42,820 bases of DNA from Marmoricola sp. (GTDB taxonomy: Bacteria > Actinomycetota > Actinomycetes > Propionibacteriales > Nocardioidaceae), in the NCBI GenBank assembly GCA_025965315.1, contig JAOPXD010000052.1:1-42820 (forward strand), written 5' to 3'. The notes beneath the pieces are model-generated. The model was not told where the DNA came from and did no database searches. It was given only the letters and a program-made list of their open reading frames with translations. Positions 29,360-37,350 of the stretch are shown here, one piece after another (positions within the stretch are counted from its first letter, which is position 1; every line of letters begins with the position of its first letter). The position numbers were made by a program, and so were the translations under genes.

Positions 29360-30769
29360 GTGCCCGAGGACAAGAAGCGGCTGATCCTCAATCTCTTCGA
29401 GATGAACTGCGTCAGCCACATCACCCACGGCCTGTGGCGGTTGCCGAACAACAACCGCCAGCGCTTCAACGACATCGAGTACTGGACCGAGCTGGCCCGG
29501 CTGCTCGAGGACGGCGGCTTCGACGCGGTCTTCCTGGCCGACGTCGTCGGCACCTACGACGTCTTCCGCGGCTCGGCCGACACCTCGATCCGCGAGGGTT
29601 TGCAGATCCCCAACAACGACCCGGCGATGGTGGTGCCGGCGATGGCCGCGGTCACCCGTCACCTGGGTTTCGGGATCACGTTCTCGACGTCGTACGAGCC
29701 GCCGTTCGCGTGGGCCCGGCGGCTGAGCACGCTCGACCACCTCACCAAGGGCCGGGTCGGCTGGAACATCGTCACCTCCTACCTGCCGAACGCGGCCCGG
29801 AACTTCGGGCACACCGAGGAGATCGAGCACGACACCCGGTTCGCGATCGCCGAGGAGTACCTCGACGTGCTCTACAAGCTGTGGGAGGGCTCCTGGGACG
29901 ACGACGCCATCGTCGAGGACCGTGACGGCGGGGTCTTCGCCGACCCGTCGAAGATCCGCGCGATCAACCACGTCGGGCCGTACTACCAGGTCGAGGGGCC
30001 GCACCTGCCGTCCCCGACCCGGCAGCGCACTCCGCTGCTGATCACCGCGACCGCGTCCGACGCCGGGTCCGCCTTCGCCGGCAAGCACGCCGAGGTCGTC
30101 TTCACCGGGGGCCCGAACACCGAAGCGGTCCAGGCCACCATCGCCCGGATCCGCAAGGAGGCGGTCGCGGCCGGACGGCACGCCGAGGACGTCAAGTTCG
30201 TCACCATCGCCGGCGTGATCGTCGGCAGGACCGAGGACGAGGCCAAGGCCAAGCTCGCGACGTACCAGGAGCTCGCCAGTCCCGACGGCTACCTCGCGCA
30301 CACCAGCCTGCCGTTCGACCCGACGGCGTACCCGGCGGACACGAAGCTGGCCGACATCACCCCCGACGGTGGCGGAGTCGGCCGCTACAAGTCGTTCGAC
30401 CCCGAGCAGACCGTCGGCGAGTTCCTGGCCGGCTTCGGGGACCTGTCCCAGCAGCCGCTGCTGGCGGTCGGTACTCCTGACCAGGTCGCCGACGAGATCG
30501 AGCGCTGGCTCGACGAGGTCGGGATCGACGGCATCAACCTGCTCCAGTACCACTCCTACGACACCGCCCGGGACTTCGTCGAGCTCGTCGTCCCGGTACT
30601 CCGCGAGCGCGGGCGGCTCCGGACGTCCTACGACGCGGACGAGTCGCTCCGGGACCGCATCTTCTCCGAGGGCGACCGGCTTCCCGACAGGCACCCCGGC
30701 ACCCGCTACCGCGGCGGAGCCCATCTCCCCGCGACCTCCACCACCCACCAGAAGGAACTGATCCCGTGA
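29360..30769 (+). CDS. NtaA/DszA/DmoA-type FMN-dependent monooxygenase 2
   Basis: 469 residues, paralogue of the preceding gene with the same landmarks: FEMNCVSHITHGLWRLP, DAVFLADVVGTYDVFRG, ARRLSTLDHLTKGRVGWNIV and QVEGPHLPSPTRQRTPLLI. The middle diverges, so the two probably handle different substrates or successive steps rather than forming a redundant pair; a heteromeric enzyme is also possible. GTG 29360 lies 7 bases after the first paralogue. Its stop overlaps the start of the binding-protein gene (GTGA), so it is translationally coupled to the transporter. Confidence 0.93.
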   Translation: MPEDKKRLILNLFEMNCVSHITHGLWRLPNNNRQRFNDIEYWTELARLLEDGGFDAVFLADVVGTYDVFRGSADTSIREGLQIPNNDPAMVVPAMAAVTRHLGFGITFSTSYEPPFAWARRLSTLDHLTKGRVGWNIVTSYLPNAARNFGHTEEIEHDTRFAIAEEYLDVLYKLWEGSWDDDAIVEDRDGGVFADPSKIRAINHVGPYYQVEGPHLPSPTRQRTPLLITATASDAGSAFAGKHAEVVFTGGPNTEAVQATIARIRKEAVAAGRHAEDVKFVTIAGVIVGRTEDEAKAKLATYQELASPDGYLAHTSLPFDPTAYPADTKLADITPDGGGVGRYKSFDPEQTVGEFLAGFGDLSQQPLLAVGTPDQVADEIERWLDEVGIDGINLLQYHSYDTARDFVELVVPVLRERGRLRTSYDADESLRDRIFSEGDRLPDRHPGTRYRGGAHLPATSTTHQKELIP

Positions 30770-32406
30770 ACACCTCCCTCCACCGACTTGCCGTCATCGG
30801 CGCCGGCGCCGCTCTCGCAGGCGGGCTGCTCACGGCGTGCGGCAGCAGCGGATCCGATGCCACCGGATCCGGTACGCCGGTCAAGGGAGGCACCATCGTG
30901 TACGCCCACGAGCAGGAGCCGCCGTGCATCTTCGGTGGCTGGATCCAGCAGGCCTACATCTCCCGGCAGGTCCTCGACGGACTGGTGACCGAGGACGACA
31001 ACAACGCCGTCAAGCCCTGGCTCGCGACCTCGTGGAAGGTCTCGCCGGACGGCAGGACCTACACCTTCACCCTCAAGCCCGGCGTCAAGTTCACCGACGG
31101 CACCCCGCTCGACGCCGCTGCGGTCGCCTACAACTTCGACTACTGGGAGAACAAGGGCGGCAACAGCACCGCCAAGGTCTCGATGGATCCGTACTACAAG
31201 TCGGCGAAGGCGCTCGACCCGACGCACGTGCAGATCAACCTGACCTCGCGGTACACGCCGTTCCTGACCCTGATCACCCAGGGCTACTTCGGGATCCAGT
31301 CCCCGACCGCGCTGAAGAACCACTCCCAGCAGCAGAACTGCGAGAAGCCGGTCGGCTCGGGCGCGTTCACCGTCGCCGACTGGAAGCACGGCCAGGAGGT
31401 CATCCTCAAGCGCAACCCGAACTACACCTCCTGGCCCGCGACGGCCGAGCACCAGGGGCCGGCGATCGTCAACGAGGTCGACTGGAAGTTCGTCGCCGAC
31501 GGCGTCACCCGCTACTCCTCCCTGACCACCGGACAGTCCAACGTCGTCTACGACGTGCCGACAACGGACTGGGCGCAGGCCAGGTCGAAGTTCGACACCA
31601 CCCTGTACATCACGCCGGGCAAGCCGGTCTCGGCGTACCTGAACACCATCAAGGGCGTGTTCACCGACAAGCTGGTCCGCCAGGCCTTCTCCTACGGGGC
31701 CGACCGCAAGGCAGCGGTCGAGACCGGCTTCCACGGCGTCATCCCGTACGAGGGCAACGGCGCGGTCAGCCAGGCCACGCCGGACTACGACGCAGCAGCC
31801 GGTGCCGCGTACGCCTACGACCCGAAGAAGACCGGCGAGCTGCTCGACCAGGCCGGCTGGACGGGCCGGAACTCCGCGGGCTACCGGACCAAGGACGGCA
31901 AGGAGCTCGACGTCAAGTTCCCGTACCCGGCCGGCGCGGTGATCAACGCCGAGGGCTCCACCGTGCTGCAGGTGCTGCAGCAGCAGTGGAAGAAGGTCGG
32001 CTTCAACGTCAAGCTCATCCCGGCCACCCAGGCCGAGGTGTTCTCGGGCAAGTACTCCGGCCCGGACGCGTACGACGCAACGCCGTTCTACTGGACCAGC
32101 CCGAGCCCGTCGATCCTCTGGATCGTCTGGCGCCCGTCGACGACCGCCGACCCGAACGGCAACAACGAGTCGTTCTACAACAACGCCCAGCTGGGCCAGG
32201 TCATCAACGGGGCCAACACCGCCACCGACCCGGCCAAGGCTGCCGCGCTCTACAAGCAGGCGCAGCAGATCATCTCCGACAACGCCGCGACGCTGCCGCT
32301 CTACGACCAGAACAGCACCTACGCGACGTCGAAGTCGCTGAAGGACTTCTGGTTGGAGAAGAGCCAGGGCGAACCGGTCTTCTCCGACGCGTACTTCGTG
32401 AAGTGA
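30766..32406 (+). CDS. ABC transporter substrate-binding lipoprotein (DppA/OppA type, family 5)
   Basis: 546 residues. A lipoprotein signal has its lipobox at LTAC with Cys25, followed by a Gly/Ser linker. The SBP family 5 body has ATSWKVSPDGRTYTFTLKPG, VKFTDGTPLDAAAVAYNFDYW, KPVGSGAFTVADWKHGQEV and VRQAFSYGADRKAAV. The family captures peptides, nickel chelates, glutathione or other bulky solutes. In a locus otherwise made of sulfur monooxygenases, an organosulfur ligand is inferred. This is unlike the SsuA-type binding protein that usually accompanies SsuD. Confidence 0.93.
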   Translation: MNTSLHRLAVIGAGAALAGGLLTACGSSGSDATGSGTPVKGGTIVYAHEQEPPCIFGGWIQQAYISRQVLDGLVTEDDNNAVKPWLATSWKVSPDGRTYTFTLKPGVKFTDGTPLDAAAVAYNFDYWENKGGNSTAKVSMDPYYKSAKALDPTHVQINLTSRYTPFLTLITQGYFGIQSPTALKNHSQQQNCEKPVGSGAFTVADWKHGQEVILKRNPNYTSWPATAEHQGPAIVNEVDWKFVADGVTRYSSLTTGQSNVVYDVPTTDWAQARSKFDTTLYITPGKPVSAYLNTIKGVFTDKLVRQAFSYGADRKAAVETGFHGVIPYEGNGAVSQATPDYDAAAGAAYAYDPKKTGELLDQAGWTGRNSAGYRTKDGKELDVKFPYPAGAVINAEGSTVLQVLQQQWKKVGFNVKLIPATQAEVFSGKYSGPDAYDATPFYWTSPSPSILWIVWRPSTTADPNGNNESFYNNAQLGQVINGANTATDPAKAAALYKQAQQIISDNAATLPLYDQNSTYATSKSLKDFWLEKSQGEPVFSDAYFVK

Positions 32407-32412
32407 GCTGAC

Positions 32413-33417
32413 ATGTCCGCCGTCACCCTCGACACCGGACCGACGGTCGCACGGCTGTCCGCACGCTCCGGCGTGCGGACAGCCCGCACGGTCGCCCTCA
32501 AGGTCGTGACCGCTGTGCTGGTGCTGATCGCCGCCGCCTCGGTCACCTTCTTCGCCCAGCTGCTCATCCCGGGCGACCGGGCCACCACGATCCTCAACCT
32601 CAAGACCGGTCGGGCCCAGACCTACTCCCCCTCCGAGCTGGCACCGGTGAAGGCGAAGTTCGGGTTCGACCACCCGGTCCTGGTGCAGTACCTGCACTAC
32701 GTGGGCGGACTGTTCAAGGGCAACCTCGGTACGTCGTACACCCAGTACCGGCCGGTGACCCAGGTGATCGGGTCGGAGATCGTGCCGAGCCTGGTCCTCA
32801 CCCTGCTGGCCCTGGTGGTCGCCTGGGTGCTCGCCCTGACCGTCACCCTGCTCACCGTGAAGCGCGGCCGGGTCGCCACCGCCCTCGGCTCGGGCTGGGA
32901 GTCGCTGACGGCGAGCCTGCCGCCGTACTGGATCGGGGTCGTGCTCCTGGTGGTGTTCTCCGTGGAGCTGCGGATCTTCCCGGTGATCGGCGGTGACGGC
33001 GTCTCCGGGACGGTGCTCCCGGTACTGACGCTGGCGATCCCGCTGGCCGGCTTCCTCGGCCAGGTCACCCGGGACGAGTTCGAGAAGGTCCTGGACCAGC
33101 CGTTCATCACCACCGCCCGCACCCGCGGGATGGGCGACACCGCGGTCCGGCTCCGGCACGCGCTGCGGCACTCGGTGATCCCGGCGATCACGCTGTCCGG
33201 TTGGGCGCTCGGCGCCCTGCTCTCCGGCGCCGTCATCGCGGAGAACATCTTCGGCCGTCCGGGTATCGGTCAGGTCCTGGTCACCGCCGTGAACACCCGG
33301 GACGTACCGACGGTGTCGGGCATCGTGCTGGTCGTCGCCGCCGTGTACGTCGTCGCCAACCTGCTCGTCGACCTGACCTACCGGCTGGTCGACCCGCGTC
33401 TGGGAGCCCGCTCATGA
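32413..33417 (+). CDS. ABC transporter permease (DppB type)
   Basis: 334 residues with six predicted helices. The first helix (VALKVVTAVLVLIAAASVTFFAQLLIP) is followed by the family-typical external region GFDHPVLVQYLHYVGGLFKGNLGTSY. The cytoplasmic EAA loop is FITTARTRGMGDTAVRLRHALRHSV, followed by ITLSGWALGALLSGAVIAENIF and PGIGQVL. It forms the membrane channel with the next permease. It starts 6 bases after the binding-protein gene and overlaps the next gene as ATGA. Confidence 0.93.
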   Translation: MSAVTLDTGPTVARLSARSGVRTARTVALKVVTAVLVLIAAASVTFFAQLLIPGDRATTILNLKTGRAQTYSPSELAPVKAKFGFDHPVLVQYLHYVGGLFKGNLGTSYTQYRPVTQVIGSEIVPSLVLTLLALVVAWVLALTVTLLTVKRGRVATALGSGWESLTASLPPYWIGVVLLVVFSVELRIFPVIGGDGVSGTVLPVLTLAIPLAGFLGQVTRDEFEKVLDQPFITTARTRGMGDTAVRLRHALRHSVIPAITLSGWALGALLSGAVIAENIFGRPGIGQVLVTAVNTRDVPTVSGIVLVVAAVYVVANLLVDLTYRLVDPRLGARS

Positions 33418-34277
33418 CCGCCTTGTCGGTTCCCCCGACCCGGGCCTGGACCCTGGACCGCGTCAGCGGCCTCCGGGCCCGACCGGGCACCGTGGTCGCG
33501 CTGGCGGTGGTCGCCTTCATCGTGCTCGCCGCTCTCGTCCCGGGCCTGCTCACCTCGCACAGCCCGAACGCGATCGACCTGCAGCACAGCCTCGGCAAGC
33601 CGTCGCTGGCGCACCCGTTCGGGACGGACGCCGCTGGCCGCGACCTGTTCACCCGGGTCGTCTACGGCACCCGGCAGTCGCTCGGGATCGGTCTCGGTGC
33701 GACCGCGCTGGCGATGTTCATCGCGATCGTCCTCGGGTTCTCGGCCGGACTGGCCGGCGGCTGGGTCGACGTGGTGATCACCCGGGTGCTCGAGGTGGCC
33801 TTCGCCTTCCCGGTGCTGCTGCTGGCGCTGCTCCTCATCTCGATCCGGGGCCCGTCGATGGGTACCGAGCTGATCGCGGTCGGGATCGGCTCGGCACCGG
33901 GCTACGCCCGGATGGTCCGCGGCCAGGTCCTCAACGTGCGCGAGTCCGGGTACGTCGAGGCCGCCGGTGCGCTCGGCCACCCGCGCCGCACCGTGATCCG
34001 CCGGCACCTCTTCCCCAACGCGATGCGCCCGCTGGTCGCGGTGATGACCCTCGGTGTCGGCCAGTCGATCGTCTGGGCCTCGGGCCTGGCGTTCCTCGGC
34101 CTCGGTGTCGCCCCGCCCAGCCCCGAGTGGGGCGCCCTGCTCGACTCGGGCCGCGACTACATCACCACGCAGTGGTGGCTGGAGATCCTGCCCGGGCTGC
34201 TGATCGTCGTGGTGGCGCTCGCCGTCACCTCGCTCGGTCGCACCCTGCAGCACCGATTGGAAGGAGCGTCACGATGA
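33414..34277 (+). CDS. ABC transporter permease (DppC type)
   Basis: 287 residues. An N-terminal helix (ALAVVAFIVLAALVPGLLT) is followed by HPFGTDAAGRDLFTRVVYGTR, the classic DppC/OppC entry to the permease domain. The EAA loop is ESGYVEAAGALGHPRRTVIRRHLFPNA, and GLAFLGLGVAPPSPEWGALL is typical of the C-terminal part. ATG 33414 overlaps the DppB-type stop, and its own stop overlaps the ATPase start. It pairs with the upstream permease. Confidence 0.94.
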   Translation: MTALSVPPTRAWTLDRVSGLRARPGTVVALAVVAFIVLAALVPGLLTSHSPNAIDLQHSLGKPSLAHPFGTDAAGRDLFTRVVYGTRQSLGIGLGATALAMFIAIVLGFSAGLAGGWVDVVITRVLEVAFAFPVLLLALLLISIRGPSMGTELIAVGIGSAPGYARMVRGQVLNVRESGYVEAAGALGHPRRTVIRRHLFPNAMRPLVAVMTLGVGQSIVWASGLAFLGLGVAPPSPEWGALLDSGRDYITTQWWLEILPGLLIVVVALAVTSLGRTLQHRLEGASR

Positions 34278-35992
34278 CCGTCCTCAACGCACGCACGACG
34301 GCGTCCACCCGGGCGAACACCCCGGCGACCACGGACACCGGGCACCAGGCCGGAGACGCGCTGCTGACCGTGGAGAACCTGCGCGTCTCCTTCGGTCCGG
34401 CCGAGGTCGTCAAGGGCATCTCGTTCACCGCCCACGCCGGACGCTGCCTGGCCATCGTCGGCGAGTCCGGTTCCGGCAAGAGCGTCACCGCGCGGACCCT
34501 GGTCGGCCTGACCGGACCGGGATCCCGCGTCCAGGCCGACCGGATCACCCTCGACCCGGGCAGCCCCGGCGAGGGCGACCTGACCGCTCTGGGCGAGCGC
34601 GCCTGGCGCGGGGTGCGGGGCAAGGAGATCGGCTTCGTGCTCCAGGACGCGCTGGTCTCCCTCGACCAGCTCCGCCGGGTCGGCGACGAGGTCGGCGAAC
34701 CGCTGCGGCTGCACGGCTGGGGCGACCGGTCCGCACGCACCGAACGGGTCGTCGAGCTGCTCGAGTCCGTCGGGGTCCCGGAGCCGGAGATGCGTGCCCG
34801 GCAACGCCCCTACGAGCTCTCCGGGGGCCTGCGGCAGCGGGCACTGATCGCCTCGGCGATCGCCCTGGATCCGCGGCTGCTGATCGCCGACGAGCCGACC
34901 ACGGCTCTCGACGTCACCGTGCAGGCCCAGGTCCTCGACCTGCTGGCCGCGTCCAAGGCGCGGGGCACCTCGATCATCCTGATCAGTCACGACCTGTCGG
35001 TGGTGGCGCGCCTCGCTGACGACGTCGCGGTGATGCGACACGGCGAGATCGTGGAGTACGGACCCACCCGCCAGGTGCTCCGCCGGCCCCAGCACGAGTA
35101 CACCCAGGCGCTGCTCGACGCGGTCCCCTCCGAGCACACCCGCGGCACCCGTCTGGTCCGGGGCGACGCACCGGCGGCTCCGCGCAAGCGTCGACCGGTC
35201 GACCGTGGTCGTCCGCTGCTCGACGCCCGCAACCTCACGAAGGTGTACCGCGGGCCCGACGGGGTCGACCGGACCGTCGTCCAGGACGTGTCCTTCGAGC
35301 TCTTCGGCGGCGAGACCCTCGGGATCGTCGGCGAGTCCGGGTCCGGGAAGACCACCGCCGCCAAGATCGCGCTGGCGCTGCTGGCACCGGAGGGCGGTGA
35401 GGTCCTCCTCCGCGGCGCGGCCTGGAGCACGCTGACCCAGCGGCAACGACGTCCGCTGCGAAGCCGGGTCGGGGTGGTCTACCAGGACCCGCTGAGCTCG
35501 TTCGACCCCCGCTGGTCGGTCGGTCGGATCCTCGGCGACGCACTGTCCCGGGGACCGAAGCCACCCTCGAGCAAGGCCGAGACCCGCGACCGCGTCTTCC
35601 GGCTGCTCGAGCAGGTCGGGCTCGGCGCGGAGCACCTGGACGCCGGGCCGCTGCGGCTCTCCGGGGGACAGCGCCAACGGGTCGCGATCGCGCGCGCCCT
35701 GGCACCGGAGCCGGAGCTGATCGTCTGCGACGAGCCGGTCTCGGCGCTCGACGTCTCGGTCCAGGCCCAGGTGCTCGACCTGCTCACCGATCTCCAGGAC
35801 GACCTCGGAGTGAGCTACCTGTTCATCTCCCACGACCTCGGCGTGATCCACCACATGAGCGACCGGGTGCTGGTGATGAAGGACGGCAAGGTCGTCGAAC
35901 GCGGTACCGCCGACGAGATCTTCACCCGGCCGCAGCACGCGTACACCCAGCGGCTGCTGACCGCGCTCCCCCGGCTCGAGCAGGCATCGTGA
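34274..35992 (+). CDS. Fused dual ABC ATPase (DppD-DppF in one chain)
   Basis: 572 residues with two complete nucleotide-binding domains. Domain 1: Walker A GESGSGKS, signature ELSGGLRQR, Walker B LLIADEPTTALDVT, H-loop ISHDLS. Domain 2: Walker A GESGSGKT, Q-loop VVYQDPLSSFDPRW, signature RLSGGQRQR, Walker B LIVCDEPVSALDVS, H-loop ISHDLG. The domain 1 Q-loop region (FVLQDALVSLDQL) deviates from the usual QDPxxSLNP. Each half ends with the Dpp/Opp-type tail (RPQHEYTQALLDAVP; RPQHAYTQRLLTALP). It energises the Dpp-type importer encoded upstream and overlaps both neighbours by 4 bases. Confidence 0.95.
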   Translation: MTVLNARTTASTRANTPATTDTGHQAGDALLTVENLRVSFGPAEVVKGISFTAHAGRCLAIVGESGSGKSVTARTLVGLTGPGSRVQADRITLDPGSPGEGDLTALGERAWRGVRGKEIGFVLQDALVSLDQLRRVGDEVGEPLRLHGWGDRSARTERVVELLESVGVPEPEMRARQRPYELSGGLRQRALIASAIALDPRLLIADEPTTALDVTVQAQVLDLLAASKARGTSIILISHDLSVVARLADDVAVMRHGEIVEYGPTRQVLRRPQHEYTQALLDAVPSEHTRGTRLVRGDAPAAPRKRRPVDRGRPLLDARNLTKVYRGPDGVDRTVVQDVSFELFGGETLGIVGESGSGKTTAAKIALALLAPEGGEVLLRGAAWSTLTQRQRRPLRSRVGVVYQDPLSSFDPRWSVGRILGDALSRGPKPPSSKAETRDRVFRLLEQVGLGAEHLDAGPLRLSGGQRQRVAIARALAPEPELIVCDEPVSALDVSVQAQVLDLLTDLQDDLGVSYLFISHDLGVIHHMSDRVLVMKDGKVVERGTADEIFTRPQHAYTQRLLTALPRLEQAS

Positions 35993-37200
35993 CCGACGAC
36001 GAGCTCACCGAGCTGTTCGCCCCGGTGTTCGCCAAGATCGCCGAGGGCGCGGTGGACCGCGACGCCGACCGGCGGTTGCCGTTCGACGAGGTCGAGTGGC
36101 TCCGGGAGGCCGGGTTCGGCCGGATCCGGATCCCCCGCGAGTACGGCGGTCTCGGGGCGACCCTGCCGCAGTTCTTCCGCCAGCTCATCGAGCTCGGGAA
36201 AGCCGACTCGAACCTGCCGCAGCTGCTGCGCGGCCACTTCGGCTTCGTCGAGACCGTGCTGGTCCAGCCGGACCCGGCCGCGCGGGAGCGCTGGCTGCGC
36301 CGGCTCGGAGCCGGGATCATCGTCGGGAACGCCCAGAGCGAGCAGGGCAGCAGGTCGTTCTGGGAGAACGAGACCACGATCAGCGCGGCGGCGCCCGCAG
36401 GCACCGGCTGGCGGCTGTCGGGCAAGAAGTTCTACTCGACCGGAAGCCTGTTCGCCGACTGGATCCTGACCACGGTGACGCTGGACGCCGAGCACAGCGC
36501 CACGGTGCTGGTGCCGACCTCGGCGACCGGGGTCACCCGGATCGACGACTGGGACGGCTTCGGCCAGCGGTTGACCGGCAGCGGCACCACGGTCTTCGAG
36601 GACGTCGACATCCACCCGGACGACGTCGAGATCTACGCCAACGGCGAGATCCCCGGGACCCACCTGATCGCGTTCTTCCAGCTCATCCACCTCGCGACCC
36701 TGTCCGGGATCGGGCGACGGGCAGTCGCGGACGCGGTCACCTACGTACGCGGACGGACCCGCAACCTGGCCAACCCGGCCATCCCCAGCCCGAAGGACGA
36801 CCCCCTCGTCCAGGAGGTCGTCGGCAGGCTGCAGTCCGCCTCGTTCGCAGCCTCGGCGGTGACCCTGGCTGCCGTCGATGCGGTCGACGTCGTCGTACGG
36901 GCCCAGGCCGCGGGCACCGCCACCCAGGACCTGTACGACGACGCGGACGCGGCCACCTTCAGCGCGCAGGGCCAGGTGATCGACCTGGTCCTGGGGCTCA
37001 CCACCGAGCTGTTCGAGGTCGGTGGCAGCTCGGCGGTCACCGACCGGTTCCGGCTCGACCGGCACTGGCGCAACGCACGCACGCTGGCGTCGCACAACCC
37101 GGTGATGTACCGCGCCCGGATCGTCGGTGACCAGCTGCTCAACGGCACCGGCCCGAGTGCCGCGATCCAGCAGTCCTGGCAGGACGTGAAGCACCGGTGA
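35989..37200 (+). CDS. DszC/SfnB-type flavin-dependent monooxygenase (acyl-CoA dehydrogenase fold) 1
   Basis: 403 residues. The acyl-CoA dehydrogenase fold lacks the usual CoA-binding logic and carries DszC/SfnB landmarks: REAGFGRIRIPREYGGLGAT, IVGNAQSEQGS, LSGKKFYSTGSLFADWI, DDWDGFGQRLTGSGTTVF and the C-terminal RHWRNARTLASHNP. Relatives are FMNH2-dependent and oxidise sulfides to sulfoxides and sulfones, or act in dimethyl sulfone use. GTG 35989 overlaps the ATPase stop, so it is the last gene of sulfur unit 1. A paralogue follows after a 150-bp regulatory gap. Confidence 0.9.
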   Translation: MTDDELTELFAPVFAKIAEGAVDRDADRRLPFDEVEWLREAGFGRIRIPREYGGLGATLPQFFRQLIELGKADSNLPQLLRGHFGFVETVLVQPDPAARERWLRRLGAGIIVGNAQSEQGSRSFWENETTISAAAPAGTGWRLSGKKFYSTGSLFADWILTTVTLDAEHSATVLVPTSATGVTRIDDWDGFGQRLTGSGTTVFEDVDIHPDDVEIYANGEIPGTHLIAFFQLIHLATLSGIGRRAVADAVTYVRGRTRNLANPAIPSPKDDPLVQEVVGRLQSASFAASAVTLAAVDAVDVVVRAQAAGTATQDLYDDADAATFSAQGQVIDLVLGLTTELFEVGGSSAVTDRFRLDRHWRNARTLASHNPVMYRARIVGDQLLNGTGPSAAIQQSWQDVKHR

Positions 37201-37242
37201 TCGGATTGTGTGATCGGTTCTGCCGATCACCTGATCACTGAA
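37197..37242. promoter_or_regulatory. GTGATCGG operator cluster, organosulfur operon 2
   Basis: GTGATCGG occurs at 37197-37204 and 37210-37217. The second copy forms a perfect 8-bp inverted repeat with CCGATCAC (37223-37230) across TTCTG. CTGATCACTGAA (37231-37242) is a further partial copy that shares TGATC and TGAA with the 15-mers at 27659-27694. The cluster lies about 50-100 bp before the inferred transcript start, the same geometry as in unit 1. Its first copy overlaps the stop codon of the upstream gene. Confidence 0.65.
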
Positions 37243-37282
37243 TCCACTGCCGGCCGGCACCCGCGAAACCGACCCCACTCGC

Positions 37283-37288
37283 TATTGT
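37283..37288 (+). promoter_or_regulatory. Possible -10 box (TATTGT) of organosulfur operon 2
   Basis: TATTGT lies in an AT-rich patch that is rare in this window. No -35 is recognisable, as is common for activator-dependent promoters. The transcript would have a leader of about 55 nt with AAGGAGG before ATG 37351. Confidence 0.4.
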
Positions 37289-37350
37289 AGATAGAACCAG
37301 TAGACAAACACTCTTCAATGCAAGCGCTCCCCAGGAAGGAGGCCCCGCAC

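Noticed and set aside
27757..29553. A long open frame of about 600 codons on the minus strand opposite the first monooxygenase
   Set aside because: It mirrors the codon pattern of a well-identified plus-strand gene, has low-complexity composition and no recognisable domain; very high GC keeps antisense frames open.
30706..33171. A minus-strand frame of about 820 codons opposite the binding-protein and permease genes
   Set aside because: Rich in Arg, Gly, Val and Asp repeats with no domain, while the plus strand carries a lipoprotein and a permease with clear motifs.
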